Source: Roseovarius sp. Pro17 (lineage in GTDB: Bacteria > Pseudomonadota > Alphaproteobacteria > Rhodobacterales > Rhodobacteraceae). Taken from it: a stretch of 64,000 nt of DNA. Shown here one piece after another: positions 10,133-18,888 of the stretch (its first letter is position 1; the number at the start of each line of letters is the position of its first letter). Location of the stretch: NCBI RefSeq assembly GCF_035599575.1, contig NZ_CP141179.1, forward strand, positions 3,695,001 to 3,759,000. The letters are read 5' to 3'. The notes below the pieces were generated by a model that was not told the DNA's origin, made no database searches, and saw nothing but the letters and a program-made list of their open reading frames with translations. Both the position numbers and the translations under genes were made by a program.

Positions 10133-10722
10133 CCTTTGTTCTGGGCCTCACTGGCTCCATCGGGATGGGTAAATCGACGACTGCCCAAATGTTCGCGGAT
10201 CTCGGCTGCGCCGTTTGGGATGCGGATGCTGCGGTGCATCGCCTCTATGCACCGGGCGGTGCTGCTGTAAGGCCAATTGCAGCGGAATTCCCAGACGCGA
10301 TCGAGGATGGTGGCGTTTCGCGGGCGGCGCTCAAACGGATTATCGCTGCGGATGAAACCGCCTTAGCCCGGATCGAGACCATCGTTCATCCACTGGTCGC
10401 TGCGGACCGACGGACGTTTTTAGCCAGAACAGAGACTGATATCGCGGTTCTGGACATCCCACTACTCTTTGAGAACGGGTATGACGCGGCGATGGACGCA
10501 ACGGTTTGCGTCACTGCCCCATCAGACATTCAGCGTGCGCGTGTTTTGGAGCGCCGGACGATGAGCGAGGCGCAGTTGGATGCCATTATCGCCAAGCAGA
10601 TGCCGGACGCGGAAAAGCGCGCCCGTGCGACGTGGATCATCACGACCGACACGCTTGAACATGCCCGCACGCAGGTGCAGGCTGTGGTCGACGCCATCAG
10701 GAAAGACGCCACCCATGCGTGA
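10129..10722 (+). CDS. coaE: Dephospho-CoA kinase CoaE
   Basis: Last step of coenzyme A synthesis, phosphorylating the 3'-OH of dephospho-CoA. The P-loop [12 protein letters not shown] is at residues 6-17, followed by [10 protein letters not shown], the family's DxD-type segment, and [11 protein letters not shown]. It has 197 residues. It starts in an ATGA overlap with aroE and ends 8 bases inside dnaQ. Confidence 0.96.
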   Translation: MTFVLGLTGSIGMGKSTTAQMFADLGCAVWDADAAVHRLYAPGGAAVRPIAAEFPDAIEDGGVSRAALKRIIAADETALARIETIVHPLVAADRRTFLARTETDIAVLDIPLLFENGYDAAMDATVCVTAPSDIQRARVLERRTMSEAQLDAIIAKQMPDAEKRARATWIITTDTLEHARTQVQAVVDAIRKDATHA

Positions 10723-11407
10723 GATCGTTTTAGATACCGAAACCACCGGATTTGAACCTGAACAAGGCGACCGGATTGTCGAGATCGGCGGTGTCGAGCT
10801 GCTCAATCACATGCCGACGGGCCGCACATATCATCAATATATCGATCCTAAACGCGCCATGCCCGAAGATGCCTTCAAGGTGCATGGTCTGGGCGACGAT
10901 TTCCTGCGTGGCAAGCCGGTCTTTGCCGAAATTGCCGACGCCTTTCTGGAATTTATCGGCGACGCCAAGCTGGTGATTCACAATGCCGCCTTCGACATGA
11001 AATTCCTCAACGCCGAGCTGCGTTGGCTGAATAAGGCGCAGCTCCCGTGGGAGCAGGCCATTGATACGCTGGCCATCGCGCGCAAGAAATTTCCCGGCTC
11101 GCCTGCGTCCCTGGATGCGTTGTGTCGTCGGTTCAATATCGACAATGGCGCGCGCACGCTACACGGCGCGCTGCTGGACTCGGAAATTCTGGCCGAAGTC
11201 TATCTGGAATTGATCGGCGGTCGTCAGCCCGGACTGATCTTGGGTCAAACTCAGAGCCAAACAGGCGGTGCAGAGACGCAAGGCGCGTGGCGCCCCTCCC
11301 CGCGTCCTGCACCCCTGCCCGCGCGGCTGACCGATGACGAGGCTGCCGCGCATGAGGCGTTCGTGAAGACGCTGGGCGATGCGCCGCTATGGCGCAGGAT
11401 GTCTTAG
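10715..11407 (+). CDS. dnaQ: DNA polymerase III epsilon subunit (3'-5' proofreading exonuclease)
   Basis: A DEDDh exonuclease with motif I LDTETTG (residues 5-11), motif [16 protein letters not shown] and motif [17 protein letters not shown]. The C-terminal tail is Pro/Arg rich and probably contains the alpha-subunit-binding region. The true start is the ATG at 10715, giving [12 protein letters not shown]; the frame is open further upstream but that part overlaps coaE in another frame. It has 230 residues. A hairpin follows the stop by six bases. Confidence 0.96.
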   Translation: MREIVLDTETTGFEPEQGDRIVEIGGVELLNHMPTGRTYHQYIDPKRAMPEDAFKVHGLGDDFLRGKPVFAEIADAFLEFIGDAKLVIHNAAFDMKFLNAELRWLNKAQLPWEQAIDTLAIARKKFPGSPASLDALCRRFNIDNGARTLHGALLDSEILAEVYLELIGGRQPGLILGQTQSQTGGAETQGAWRPSPRPAPLPARLTDDEAAAHEAFVKTLGDAPLWRRMS

Positions 11408-11410
11408 AGC

Positions 11411-11480
11411 GTTTCGCGAAAAGCCTGAGACTCAGCTTTCCGCGAAGTGTAGTGCAACGATTATATCTCACGCTGCACTT
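11411..11480. repeat. Hairpin-forming intergenic repeat after dnaQ (REP-like)
   Basis: Two nested structures sit between the convergent dnaQ and secB genes. The first pairs TTCGCGAAAAGC-CTGAG (11413-11429) with CTCAG-CTTTCCGCGAA (11431-11446), with one mismatch and one bulge. The second pairs AGTGCA (about 11451-11456) with TGCACT (about 11474-11479). Neither is followed by a U tract. From memory, similar sequence occurs at many intergenic sites in Rhodobacteraceae genomes; only one copy is seen here, so the repeat claim cannot be shown from this window. Confidence 0.55.
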
Positions 11481-11516
11481 CGAAATATCCCTGTAGCAGA
11501 AATACCCCGAACCGAT

Positions 11517-12020
11517 TTAGGCGGTGCCGCTGGGCTGCTGCTCCTGGTCCGCCTGACGGCGGGCAATCTCGTTGCGGTAGATCGCGACGAAATCGATGTT
11601 CTCCATGTTCAGCGGCGGAAAGCCCCCGTCGCGGGTGACATCTGACACGATCCGGCGAAAGAACGGGAACATGATGCGCGGGCATTCGATCATCAGGAAG
11701 GGATGCAGCTGATCCTCGGGTACGTTCTCGACGTGAAAGACACCGGCGTATTCCAGTTCCAGCAGGAACAGATCATCCTCTGTTTCCTTGTTTTTCGAGT
11801 TGATGCGCAGCTTGGCAATCACTTCATACTGATGCTCGGCGCTGCGCTTTTTCGCATCCAAATTGACGTTGACCGTTACATCGGGATGGACCTCGCCGCC
11901 CGCGCCACGCTGGGCGAGGATGTTTTCAAACGACAGGTCGCGCACGAACTGCGTGAGAACCTGCATTTTTATCTGGGGTTGCTGCTCGCCGCTATCGGCG
12001 CCGTTTTCCTGCTCGGCCAT
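11517..12020 (-). CDS. secB: Protein-export chaperone SecB
   Basis: A tetrameric chaperone that keeps preproteins unfolded and hands them to SecA, which is also in this window (58176). Family segments QVLTQFVRDLSFENI, VNVNLDAKK, LLELEYAGVF and HPFLMIECPRIMFPFFR are all present. Of two possible ATGs at 12026 and 12020, AGGAG abuts the first but sits 6 bases from the second, so the second is chosen (167 residues). Minus strand, convergent with dnaQ. Confidence 0.97.
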   Translation of the reverse strand: MAEQENGADSGEQQPQIKMQVLTQFVRDLSFENILAQRGAGGEVHPDVTVNVNLDAKKRSAEHQYEVIAKLRINSKNKETEDDLFLLELEYAGVFHVENVPEDQLHPFLMIECPRIMFPFFRRIVSDVTRDGGFPPLNMENIDFVAIYRNEIARRQADQEQQPSGTA

Positions 12021-12075
12021 CGTCATCTCCTGAATATGTGTTTGCCGGGTGGTCTATCAGGTCGGCGGATGCGCC

Positions 12076-12546
12076 TCAATCCCTGGTCCATCCCGACGGA
12101 TCGCGCGGCTCGCCCGCTGGCGGCACCTCGACAAATTCGCCCTCGATTGTCGTAGCATCATGCGTGCGCTGCGGGCCGGCAGTGGTGCCAAAGCTTTGGA
12201 CCTTAACCCGCTTGCGCAGATAGGCGAACGCGGCCCGCCGAAACGGCGGTGTCAGCAGGGCGAACCCCAGCGCATCAGTGAAAAAACCCGGTGTCACCAG
12301 TAGAACGCCTGCGATCAGAATCATCGCGCCGTGGGCCAACGCCTCTGTCGGATCGCCTTGCTGCGAGAACGAGCCGCGCAATTCATTTAGCGCCAGCGCG
12401 CCTTGGGTGCGCACTAGCCATGTGCCGAGGATCGCGGTCAGAATCACGATGGCCAGCGTCGGCCACAGCCCGATCAGCCCGCCGACCTGAATAAAAAGGC
12501 CGATTTCGACAATCGGGATGATCATGAATGCAATGAGTAGCCACAT
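12076..12546 (-). CDS. fxsA: FxsA family membrane protein
   Basis: Resembles FxsA, the inner-membrane protein that in E. coli relieves F-plasmid exclusion of phage T7 when overproduced; its native role is unknown. Hydrophobic helices lie at about residues 2-20, 25-43 and 70-95, with the family pattern PIVEIGLFIQVGGLIGLWPTL and VTPGFFTDALGFAL, then a polar C-terminal tail. It has 156 residues and starts at ATG 12546. It is divergent from the Tim44-like gene across a 112-base gap. Confidence 0.9.
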   Translation of the reverse strand: MWLLIAFMIIPIVEIGLFIQVGGLIGLWPTLAIVILTAILGTWLVRTQGALALNELRGSFSQQGDPTEALAHGAMILIAGVLLVTPGFFTDALGFALLTPPFRRAAFAYLRKRVKVQSFGTTAGPQRTHDATTIEGEFVEVPPAGEPRDPSGWTRD

Positions 12547-12658
12547 CGGGGTCTTATCCTTCGGGTTTGCTGCGCGCCAAGGTGGACTTGGACAGCCACG
12601 ACCCCTACATAAGATCGCAAGTAAGCATATTTCAACGTTTTGCCGTCATGAGGTGTCC

Positions 12659-13309
12659 ATGAACTCGCCCATTCTGCAGCTTTTGGTGCTGGCAGGCATC
12701 GCTGTTTTCCTGATTTTGCGGCTGAGAAGCGTGCTGGGCACGCGTGACGGTCATGAACCGTCGCGCGAGGTGCAGGGCCCCACGACTCAACGCCCCCATA
12801 ATCTGGAGGTGATTGAGGGCGGTCCTGACCGCGATATCACCGATCACGTTCCCGAAGACAGCGAATCAGCCGCTGCATTGGCCGAGATGAAGCGCGCTGA
12901 GCCTTCTTTTGGTGTCGGTGATTTCCTGAGCGGCGCGCGCGGCGCCTATGAGATGATCCTGATGGCGTTCGAGCGCGGTGAGATGGACAAGGTCAAAGAT
13001 TTCCTGTCCCCCGACGTCTATGCATCCTTCTGCGAGGTCGTGGCTATTCGCGAGGAAAAGGGCCTGACCATCGAGGCCGAGTTCATTGGCATCCGCGATA
13101 TGACCCTGTCCAACGCCAGCTTTGAGGACGGCGCCGCCGAGATAACCGTCAAGTTCGTGGGCGAACTGGTGTCAGTCGTGCGCGACAAGGACGGCGACGT
13201 GATCGAGGGCGAGCCGGGCAAGGCCAAGCGCCAGAAAGATATCTGGACGTTTGAGCGGATAATGGGCGCTGACGATCCCAATTGGCGGCTCGTCGCGACA
13301 GGCGAATGA
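12659..13309 (+). CDS. Tim44/TimA-type membrane-anchored adaptor protein
   Basis: An N-terminal anchor (SPILQLLVLAGIAVFLILRLRSVLG) is followed by a charged linker and a C-terminal Tim44-like domain (GARGAYEMILMAFERGEMDKVKDFLSPDVYASFCEVV; WTFERIMGADDPNWRLVATGE). Bacterial relatives of mitochondrial Tim44 are proposed adaptors at the inner membrane; the partner is not known. The start is the ATG at 12659 with GAGG upstream; in-frame codons further up overlap fxsA's promoter side. It is coupled to mltA by a 4-bp overlap. Confidence 0.88.
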   Translation: MNSPILQLLVLAGIAVFLILRLRSVLGTRDGHEPSREVQGPTTQRPHNLEVIEGGPDRDITDHVPEDSESAAALAEMKRAEPSFGVGDFLSGARGAYEMILMAFERGEMDKVKDFLSPDVYASFCEVVAIREEKGLTIEAEFIGIRDMTLSNASFEDGAAEITVKFVGELVSVVRDKDGDVIEGEPGKAKRQKDIWTFERIMGADDPNWRLVATGE

Positions 13310-14340
13310 TCAAGGCGGCAATTGCCGCGATCACGCTGGCGGTGCCGTGGATCGGTACCGCAGCCGCTGGCGAGGCCCGCTATGATATCCTCAACTTCGC
13401 CGATCTTCAGGGTTGGGGAGAGGACGATCACGCCGCCGCGCTGCGTGTCTTTAACGATACATGCCCCGATATGGATGACGTCGATTGGCGCGCTCTTTGT
13501 GCGCTGGCCCAGCAAAAGCCGGGCGCGCGCGACTTCTTTGAGCTGTTCTTTCGCCCGGTTCTAATTACCGAAGGCCGGCCCGCGCTATTCACCGGCTATT
13601 TCGAGCCTGAGTTGAACGGTGCGCTGCGCCGTAGCGGGCGCTATCGTTACCCTCTCTACCGCGAGCCACCGGAATCGAAGGCAATTGATCCTTGGCTCGA
13701 CCGGCGCGATATCCAGACCGGTGATACCATGAAAAACCGTGGGCTGGAGATTGCCTGGGTCGACGATCCGGTCGAGCTGTTTTTCCTGCAGATTCAAGGA
13801 TCTGGCCGTATTCGCCTGACCGATGGGCGCACGATCCGCGTCGGCTATGGCGGTTCTAACGGGCATGAATACCGCTCAATCGGGGCCGAATTGGTGCGCC
13901 GCGGAATCTACAATATCCATCAGGTGTCTGCCGAGGTCATCAAGAATTGGGTGCGCCGCAATCCCGAGGACGGGGCCGAACTGCTGCTGCACAATCCGTC
14001 CTATGTCTTTTTCCGACGGATTGACGATCTAAAGCCCGAGAGCGGCCCGCGCGGTGCGATGAACCGCTCCATCACGACAGGAAGGTCGGTCGCGATTGAC
14101 CCCGAGTTCGTCCCGCTGGGCGCGCCTGTTTGGGTCGAAAAGGACGGCGTCGATCCGGTGCATCGGTTGATGATCGCGCAGGATACCGGTTCGGCGATCA
14201 AGGGCGCCCAGCGTGCCGACCTTTTCATGGGCACCGGCGATGAGGCGGGCCGCGTCGCCGGGCGCATGCGCGATCCGGGCCGGATGCTGGTGCTGATGCC
14301 AATCCAGCGCGCTTATGCGCTGGCACCGGACGCGATCTGA
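13306..14340 (+). CDS. mltA: Membrane-bound lytic murein transglycosylase A (MltA)
   Basis: Cleaves peptidoglycan glycan strands to 1,6-anhydro ends. An N-terminal signal peptide (MIKAAIAAITLAVPWIGTAAAG) precedes the MltA barrel (DTMKNRGLEIAWVDDPVELFFLQIQGSG) and the C-terminal 3D domain (SVAIDPEFVPLGAPVWV; MIAQDTGSAIKGAQRADLFMGTG) with the catalytic Asp region. There is no lipobox cysteine, unlike E. coli MltA, so it is probably soluble in the periplasm. The start at 13306 makes an ATGA overlap with the Tim44-like gene; an upstream in-frame ATG at 13282 would overlap it by 28 bases. Its products are the kind of anhydro-muropeptide that amgK/murU salvage downstream. Confidence 0.94.
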   Translation: MIKAAIAAITLAVPWIGTAAAGEARYDILNFADLQGWGEDDHAAALRVFNDTCPDMDDVDWRALCALAQQKPGARDFFELFFRPVLITEGRPALFTGYFEPELNGALRRSGRYRYPLYREPPESKAIDPWLDRRDIQTGDTMKNRGLEIAWVDDPVELFFLQIQGSGRIRLTDGRTIRVGYGGSNGHEYRSIGAELVRRGIYNIHQVSAEVIKNWVRRNPEDGAELLLHNPSYVFFRRIDDLKPESGPRGAMNRSITTGRSVAIDPEFVPLGAPVWVEKDGVDPVHRLMIAQDTGSAIKGAQRADLFMGTGDEAGRVAGRMRDPGRMLVLMPIQRAYALAPDAI

Positions 14341-14933
14341 TGAGCCGACGACGCCTGCGACCTGATGAGCTGGACCTGTGGCGGCAGGTTGCCCGCACCG
14401 CTGAGCCACTGAACCCAGCGCAACCACGCCCCAAGCCTGCGCCCGCCGGTAAGCCCACTCTGGAACGCCCGGAGCCCAGCAGGCCCGAGCCTATTCAGCC
14501 CTTCGCGCTGGGGCAGAAATCGGCGCGTGGCGGTCCCGCCCATGACGTGCTGCCCGGTCTCACCGACCGTATGCAGGCCCAGCCCATCGCGATGGATCGC
14601 AAGGCCCACGGCAAACTCAAGCGCGGCAAGCTGGCCCCCGAGGCCCGTATCGACCTGCACGGCATGACGGTGGACCGCGCGCATAGCGCGCTCAGCGGCT
14701 TCATCCTGCGCGCGCATGGTCAGGGCAAGCGTCTGGTGCTGGTCATCACCGGCAAGGGGCGGCGCAGTGACGCAGATGGCCCGATCCCGGTGCGCCAAGG
14801 CGTTCTGCGCCACAATGTGCCTCATTGGCTCAGCATTCCACCACTTTCAGGCTTTGTGATGCAGGTGACGACCGCGCATAACCGCCACGGCGGTGGTGGC
14901 GCGTATTACGTTTATCTAAGGCGCCCGCGGTAG
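14340..14933 (+). CDS. Smr-domain protein
   Basis: A 197-residue protein with a disordered, Pro-rich N-terminal half and a C-terminal Smr domain: IDLHGMTVDRAHSALSGFI, LVLVITGKGRR, then the end VTTAHNRHGGGGAYYVYLRR. Smr domains are nucleases or nucleic-acid-binding modules related to the MutS2 C-terminus; the LHGM and TGKG motifs are those usually linked to endonuclease activity. Its start overlaps the mltA stop (TGATG). Its 3' end overlaps the convergent MFS gene by 18 bases. Cellular role not known. Confidence 0.9.
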   Translation: MSRRRLRPDELDLWRQVARTAEPLNPAQPRPKPAPAGKPTLERPEPSRPEPIQPFALGQKSARGGPAHDVLPGLTDRMQAQPIAMDRKAHGKLKRGKLAPEARIDLHGMTVDRAHSALSGFILRAHGQGKRLVLVITGKGRRSDADGPIPVRQGVLRHNVPHWLSIPPLSGFVMQVTTAHNRHGGGGAYYVYLRRPR

Positions 14934-16139
14934 CAGCCATTTTGCCCGGTTGATGCCGACAAAGATCAGCGCAGTAGAGGCCACAAAGAAAAGCGCGATC
15001 CACAGGAACTGAGCCTCGATTCCGACGCCCAGATCAATCGCTACGCCGCAGATGCCCGGCCCGATGGCTGACCCCAGCACCATGACCGCCGCCGCCATCG
15101 CCTTGATCGAGCCGATATGGCGCGTGCCGTAGAATTCCGCCCAGAACGCGGAGGGCAGCGTGCTGTTCATGCCGGTATTGAGCCCCAGAAATAAGAAGCC
15201 CGCCAGCATCCCCCAGCTATCCTGCGCGACGGCGAAAAGGACGAAGGCTACGACCAATGGCAGTTGCATGAAGGGAATCAGGCGTGCGGTGCCGATCTTG
15301 TCCAGCGCCCAGCCGCTGAGTACCATCGCGCCGATACTGACGGCGGTGTAGAAGGGGAACATCGCAACCAACTCGACATGGGTCATCGACTTCACTTCTG
15401 CGATATGCACCTGAAGGAAAAAGAAGGCTGTGTTAAAGGCCGCCGGCCCCAGCAGCGCTGGAAACATGAACCAGAACAGCCAGTGACGAAACGTCTGGTT
15501 GCGGGTCCATTGCCGCGCCTCCATCCCGAGGCTTTGATCCGATTGCCCAAGGCTTTGTGGTGTGCGTTCCCGCCGCAGCAGCAAGAGCAGCGCCGGCGCG
15601 CCCAGCAGCGCGATCGCTGCCGCGATCAGCCACAGCAGATGCCAATCCATCACTAGCATCAGCGCGACGAACAGGATCGGCAGCACTGCCTCGCCCAAAG
15701 AAAAGCCCAGCTTTGCCACCGACAATGCCTTGCCCCGTGCGGCGATGAACCAGCGCGCCATTGCGACGACGGCGATATGATTACTCATCCCCTGACCAGC
15801 GAACCGCAGCGCAAAGATGACGATGGGTAAGAGCCACCAGACAGGATTAAGCGCCATTGCGATGCAAGCCAGCGCCAGCATGGCAAGGACAATCGCGCCC
15901 AAGGCCCGGACGCGAAAGATATCCGTCAGGCCACCTGCCCACACCATGACGATGGCCGACGCAGTTGTGCCCAGCGAATAGATCCCGCCCCACGCCCCAT
16001 GGCTGAGGTTGAACACCTCGCGGATTTCACCTGCAAAGATCGAGATGAAGAAGGTTTGCCCAAAGCTGCTGAGAAACGTCAGCAAGACGCCGGCGGACAG
16101 CCAGCGGGCGTTGTCGCGCAGGAAGCGAAAGGTATTCAT
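14916..16139 (-). CDS. MFS transporter
   Basis: A 407-residue major facilitator protein with about 12 hydrophobic segments. The pattern of helix 1 (ARWLSAGVLLTFLSSFGQTFFISIFAGEIREVF) and loop 2-3 (GGLTDIFRVR) fits the superfamily. Substrate cannot be read from the sequence. It is monocistronic on the minus strand, between the small membrane gene at 16472 and the Smr gene, whose 3' end it overlaps. Confidence 0.88.
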   Translation of the reverse strand: MNTFRFLRDNARWLSAGVLLTFLSSFGQTFFISIFAGEIREVFNLSHGAWGGIYSLGTTASAIVMVWAGGLTDIFRVRALGAIVLAMLALACIAMALNPVWWLLPIVIFALRFAGQGMSNHIAVVAMARWFIAARGKALSVAKLGFSLGEAVLPILFVALMLVMDWHLLWLIAAAIALLGAPALLLLLRRERTPQSLGQSDQSLGMEARQWTRNQTFRHWLFWFMFPALLGPAAFNTAFFFLQVHIAEVKSMTHVELVAMFPFYTAVSIGAMVLSGWALDKIGTARLIPFMQLPLVVAFVLFAVAQDSWGMLAGFLFLGLNTGMNSTLPSAFWAEFYGTRHIGSIKAMAAAVMVLGSAIGPGICGVAIDLGVGIEAQFLWIALFFVASTALIFVGINRAKWLLPRAP

Positions 16140-16187
16140 CCCCCCTTCTGTTCCTGTTTTACGTGCGAAGGAAAGCGGAAACGCCGA

Positions 16188-16472
16188 TCAGCGATCCTGC
16201 CAGTTCCGATACCGTATGACCAATTCGGATTCGCAGATCTTGAACAAGACGAAAAAGGCCAGCGCCGCGGCGCCCAAGACGAGAATCTGAAGCAACTGCA
16301 CCAAGGCCCCCTGCTCTACCGCCAGCCATCCATGTTTGCGAATGAAGGCCAGATTGGCCATGCTCAGATGCAGAAGGTTGTAAGTCGCAAAGCCAAAGAT
16401 CACCAGTGAGAGACCGGCGATCGCGAATACGGCGATTCCGGGATAGCGAGATATCTGAAACAGCCTTTTCAT
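16188..16472 (-). CDS. Small two-helix membrane protein of unknown function
   Basis: About 94 residues with two hydrophobic helices (roughly 10-40 and 57-82) and a charged C-terminus ending RYRNWQDR. No family recognised. A TTG start at 16484 would add four residues; the ATG at 16472 is taken because neither has a strong Shine-Dalgarno. It lies 30 bases after the hslU stop in the same direction, so it may be read through from hslVU. Coding status rests on the intact frame, hydrophobic pattern and strand agreement. Confidence 0.72.
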   Translation of the reverse strand: MKRLFQISRYPGIAVFAIAGLSLVIFGFATYNLLHLSMANLAFIRKHGWLAVEQGALVQLLQILVLGAAALAFFVLFKICESELVIRYRNWQDR

Positions 16473-16502
16473 CACCAGACCCAATTCCGACCTTGCGCCG
16501 GT

Positions 16503-17813
16503 TTATAGCACGTAGCGCGACAGATCGGTGGATTTCACCAGTTCGCCCAGGTTCTTGTCAACAAAGGCCTGATCTACGGTCACAGCCTCACCCGCACGAT
16601 CTGGCGCGTTGAAGCTGAGCTCCTCAAACACCCGCTCCATCACCGTATAAAGGCGCCGCGCGCCAATGTTTTCGACCGATGAATTCACCTCGGCGGCGAT
16701 ATGCGCGAGGGCCCTGATGCCGTCTTCGGTAAAGTCGACGGTCACCTCTTCGGTGCCCATCAGGGCAGTGTATTGACGTGTCAGGGCGTTGTCGGTTTCC
16801 GTCAGGATGCGCACGAAATCCTCTTCGGTCAGCGCGCGCAGTTCGACCCGGATGGGCAGGCGACCCTGAAGTTCGGGCAGCAGGTCCGACGGCTTGGCGA
16901 TGTGGAACGCGCCCGATGCGATGAAAAGGATGTGATCGGTTTTCACGGCGCCGTATTTGGTGCTGACGCTGGTGCCTTCGATCAGTGGCAGCAGGTCGCG
17001 CTGAACGCCCTCGCGGCTGACCTCGCCGCCGCGGGCGTCGTTTCGCGCGCAGACCTTGTCGATCTCGTCGAGGAAAACGATGCCGTTCTGCTCGACCGCT
17101 TCCAGCGCGGCGCGGTTGACTGTTTCGTCGTCCAATAGCTTGTCGGCCTCTTCGCCGATCAAAATATCGTAGCTGTCGGCGACGGTCGTCTTGCGCTTTA
17201 CCGTGCGCCCGCCGAACGCCTTGCCGAAGATATCGCCGAGGTTCATCATCCCCATCTGACCGCCTCCGGGCTGGCCGGGAATGTCCATCATTCCCATCGG
17301 GTTCGAGTTGTCGGCGACGTCGAGTTCGATGATCGTATCGTCCAGCTCGCCTGATTTCAGCTTCTTGCGGAACAAGTCGCGCGTTCCTTCGCGGGCATCC
17401 TCGCCGGCGATGGCGGTGATGACGCGTTCCTCGGCGGCGGTGCGGGCGGCAGCGGTGACATCCTCGCGCATCTGCTCGCGGATCATGGCGACGGCGCTAT
17501 CCATCAGATCGCGAATGATCTGCTCGACGTCGCGGCCGACATAGCCGACCTCGGTGAATTTCGTCGCCTCAATCTTGATAAAGGGCGCGCGGGCAAGTTT
17601 CGCGAGGCGGCGGCTGATCTCGGTCTTGCCGACGCCGGTGGGGCCGATCATCAGGATGTTCTTGGGATAAACCTCATCGCGAAGATCTGCGCTTAGCTGC
17701 CTGCGCCGCCACCGGCTACGCAGTGCGACGGCGACGGCACGCTTGGCGTCCTTTTGCCCAATGATAAAGCGATCCAACTCGCTGACGATTTCGCGGGGGG
17801 TGAGGTCGGTCAT
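16503..17813 (-). CDS. hslU: HslU ATPase subunit of the HslVU protease
   Basis: AAA+ unfoldase that feeds substrates to HslV. Walker [10 protein letters not shown], an inserted I-domain (about residues 110-240, with a Gly/Met-rich stretch [18 protein letters not shown]), Walker B IVFLDEID, and the C-terminal end ...LSRYVL that docks into HslV. At 436 residues it is normal. Minus strand, 18 bases after hslV. Confidence 0.98.
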   Translation of the reverse strand: MTDLTPREIVSELDRFIIGQKDAKRAVAVALRSRWRRRQLSADLRDEVYPKNILMIGPTGVGKTEISRRLAKLARAPFIKIEATKFTEVGYVGRDVEQIIRDLMDSAVAMIREQMREDVTAAARTAAEERVITAIAGEDAREGTRDLFRKKLKSGELDDTIIELDVADNSNPMGMMDIPGQPGGGQMGMMNLGDIFGKAFGGRTVKRKTTVADSYDILIGEEADKLLDDETVNRAALEAVEQNGIVFLDEIDKVCARNDARGGEVSREGVQRDLLPLIEGTSVSTKYGAVKTDHILFIASGAFHIAKPSDLLPELQGRLPIRVELRALTEEDFVRILTETDNALTRQYTALMGTEEVTVDFTEDGIRALAHIAAEVNSSVENIGARRLYTVMERVFEELSFNAPDRAGEAVTVDQAFVDKNLGELVKSTDLSRYVL

Positions 17814-17831
17814 AGGGATCCTTTCGACGGC

Positions 17832-18389
17832 TTACTTGCTGATCGTCTCAACCGTCAGGTTGCCATTGGTGTAGACACATATGTCGGCGGCAATAGCCAT
17901 GGCGGCGCGCGCGATTGCCTCGGCATCCCGGTCCGTGTCCATCATGGCGCGCGCGGCGGCGAGGGCGTAATTGCCACCCGATCCGATCGCCGTCACGTCG
18001 TGCTCGGGCTCTAGCACGTCGCCTGCACCCGTGATGACCAGCAGATCGCTGCCATCGGTGACAATCAGCATAGCCTCCAGTTTTTGCAGGTATTTATCTG
18101 TGCGCCAATCCTTGGCCAGTTCGACGCTGGCGCGCTGGAGTTGTCCGGGGGTCGCCTCCAGCTTGGATTCCAGCCGCTCAAGCAGGGTAAAGGCATCGGC
18201 GGTGGACCCGGCAAAGCCTGCGACCACGTCAAAGCCGCCGGGGCTAAGGCGGCGCACCTTGCGCGCAGTGCCTTTGATCACGGTCTGGCCCAGACTGACC
18301 TGACCGTCGCCCGCGATTACCACCTCGCCTCCCTTGCGCACACCGATGATGGTGGTGCCGTGCCAGCCGGGGAATTGATCGCTTGCCAT
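17832..18389 (-). CDS. hslV: HslV peptidase subunit of the HslVU protease
   Basis: Threonine peptidase related to proteasome beta subunits. The chosen ATG at 18389 follows GAGGAG and gives 185 residues beginning [11 protein letters not shown] before [10 protein letters not shown]. The catalytic Thr1 (first T of TTIIGV) is thus about the 12th residue, implying removal of an 11-residue leader, unlike E. coli where Thr follows Met. The [11 protein letters not shown] segment and the fold are otherwise typical. The same leader is familiar from alphaproteobacterial HslV. Terminator between it and trxA implies its own promoter. Confidence 0.96.
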   Translation of the reverse strand: MASDQFPGWHGTTIIGVRKGGEVVIAGDGQVSLGQTVIKGTARKVRRLSPGGFDVVAGFAGSTADAFTLLERLESKLEATPGQLQRASVELAKDWRTDKYLQKLEAMLIVTDGSDLLVITGAGDVLEPEHDVTAIGSGGNYALAAARAMMDTDRDAEAIARAAMAIAADICVYTNGNLTVETISK

Positions 18390-18462
18390 GCTCGTCGCTC
18401 CTCGTGTCTTTGCGCCTATATGGAAGCGCTGCCGCCTAAGCGCAAGTTTTCGCGGCGCCAGC

Positions 18463-18490
18463 AAAAAGGGCGCCGGATGGGGCGCCCTCT
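18463..18490 (-). terminator. Rho-independent terminator after trxA
   Basis: Read on the minus strand, GGGCGCC (18487-18481) and GGCGCCC (18474-18468) form a 7-bp GC stem with a 6-base loop, followed by TTTTT (18467-18463). It lies 24 bases past the trxA stop. Confidence 0.9.
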
Positions 18491-18513
18491 GATACATTCA
18501 GCGGCCAGCGGCC

Positions 18514-18834
18514 TCAGATCGCGTCTTCGATCCATTTTTGCAGCGCGGCCTTAGGCTTGGCGCCCGAGAGGTTTGAAACCACTTCGCCGTCCTTAAAGAT
18601 GAATAGCGCTGGGATCCCGCGCACACCCAGACTGGTTGCCATGCTCTGATTGCTGTCGATGTCGACCTTGACCACCTTGACCTTGCCCTCCATTTCGCTG
18701 GAGATTTCTTCCAGAGCCGGGCCGATCTGCTTGCAGGGTCCGCACCATTCTGCCCAGAAATCCACCACGACGGGGATGTCGGAATTCTTCACTTCGGCGT
18801 CGAACGTCTCGTCTGTGACGGCTACGGTTGCCAT
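18514..18834 (-). CDS. trxA: Thioredoxin TrxA
   Basis: Small dithiol oxidoreductase. The active site WCGPC gives Cys31 and Cys34 of 106 residues, with the cis-proline segment [11 protein letters not shown]. Near the addA stop there is a TTGACC (18892-18887) and, 17 bases on, TAGGTA (18869-18864): a possible weak promoter that overlaps the end of addA. The gene is followed by a strong terminator, so it can be a single transcript or the last gene of the addBA run. Confidence 0.98.
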   Translation of the reverse strand: MATVAVTDETFDAEVKNSDIPVVVDFWAEWCGPCKQIGPALEEISSEMEGKVKVVKVDIDSNQSMATSLGVRGIPALFIFKDGEVVSNLSGAKPKAALQKWIEDAI

Positions 18835-18888
18835 TGCATTCTCCTGCGTTTGGGTTCCCAGAATACCTAAGTAGCGTGACCGCAGAGG

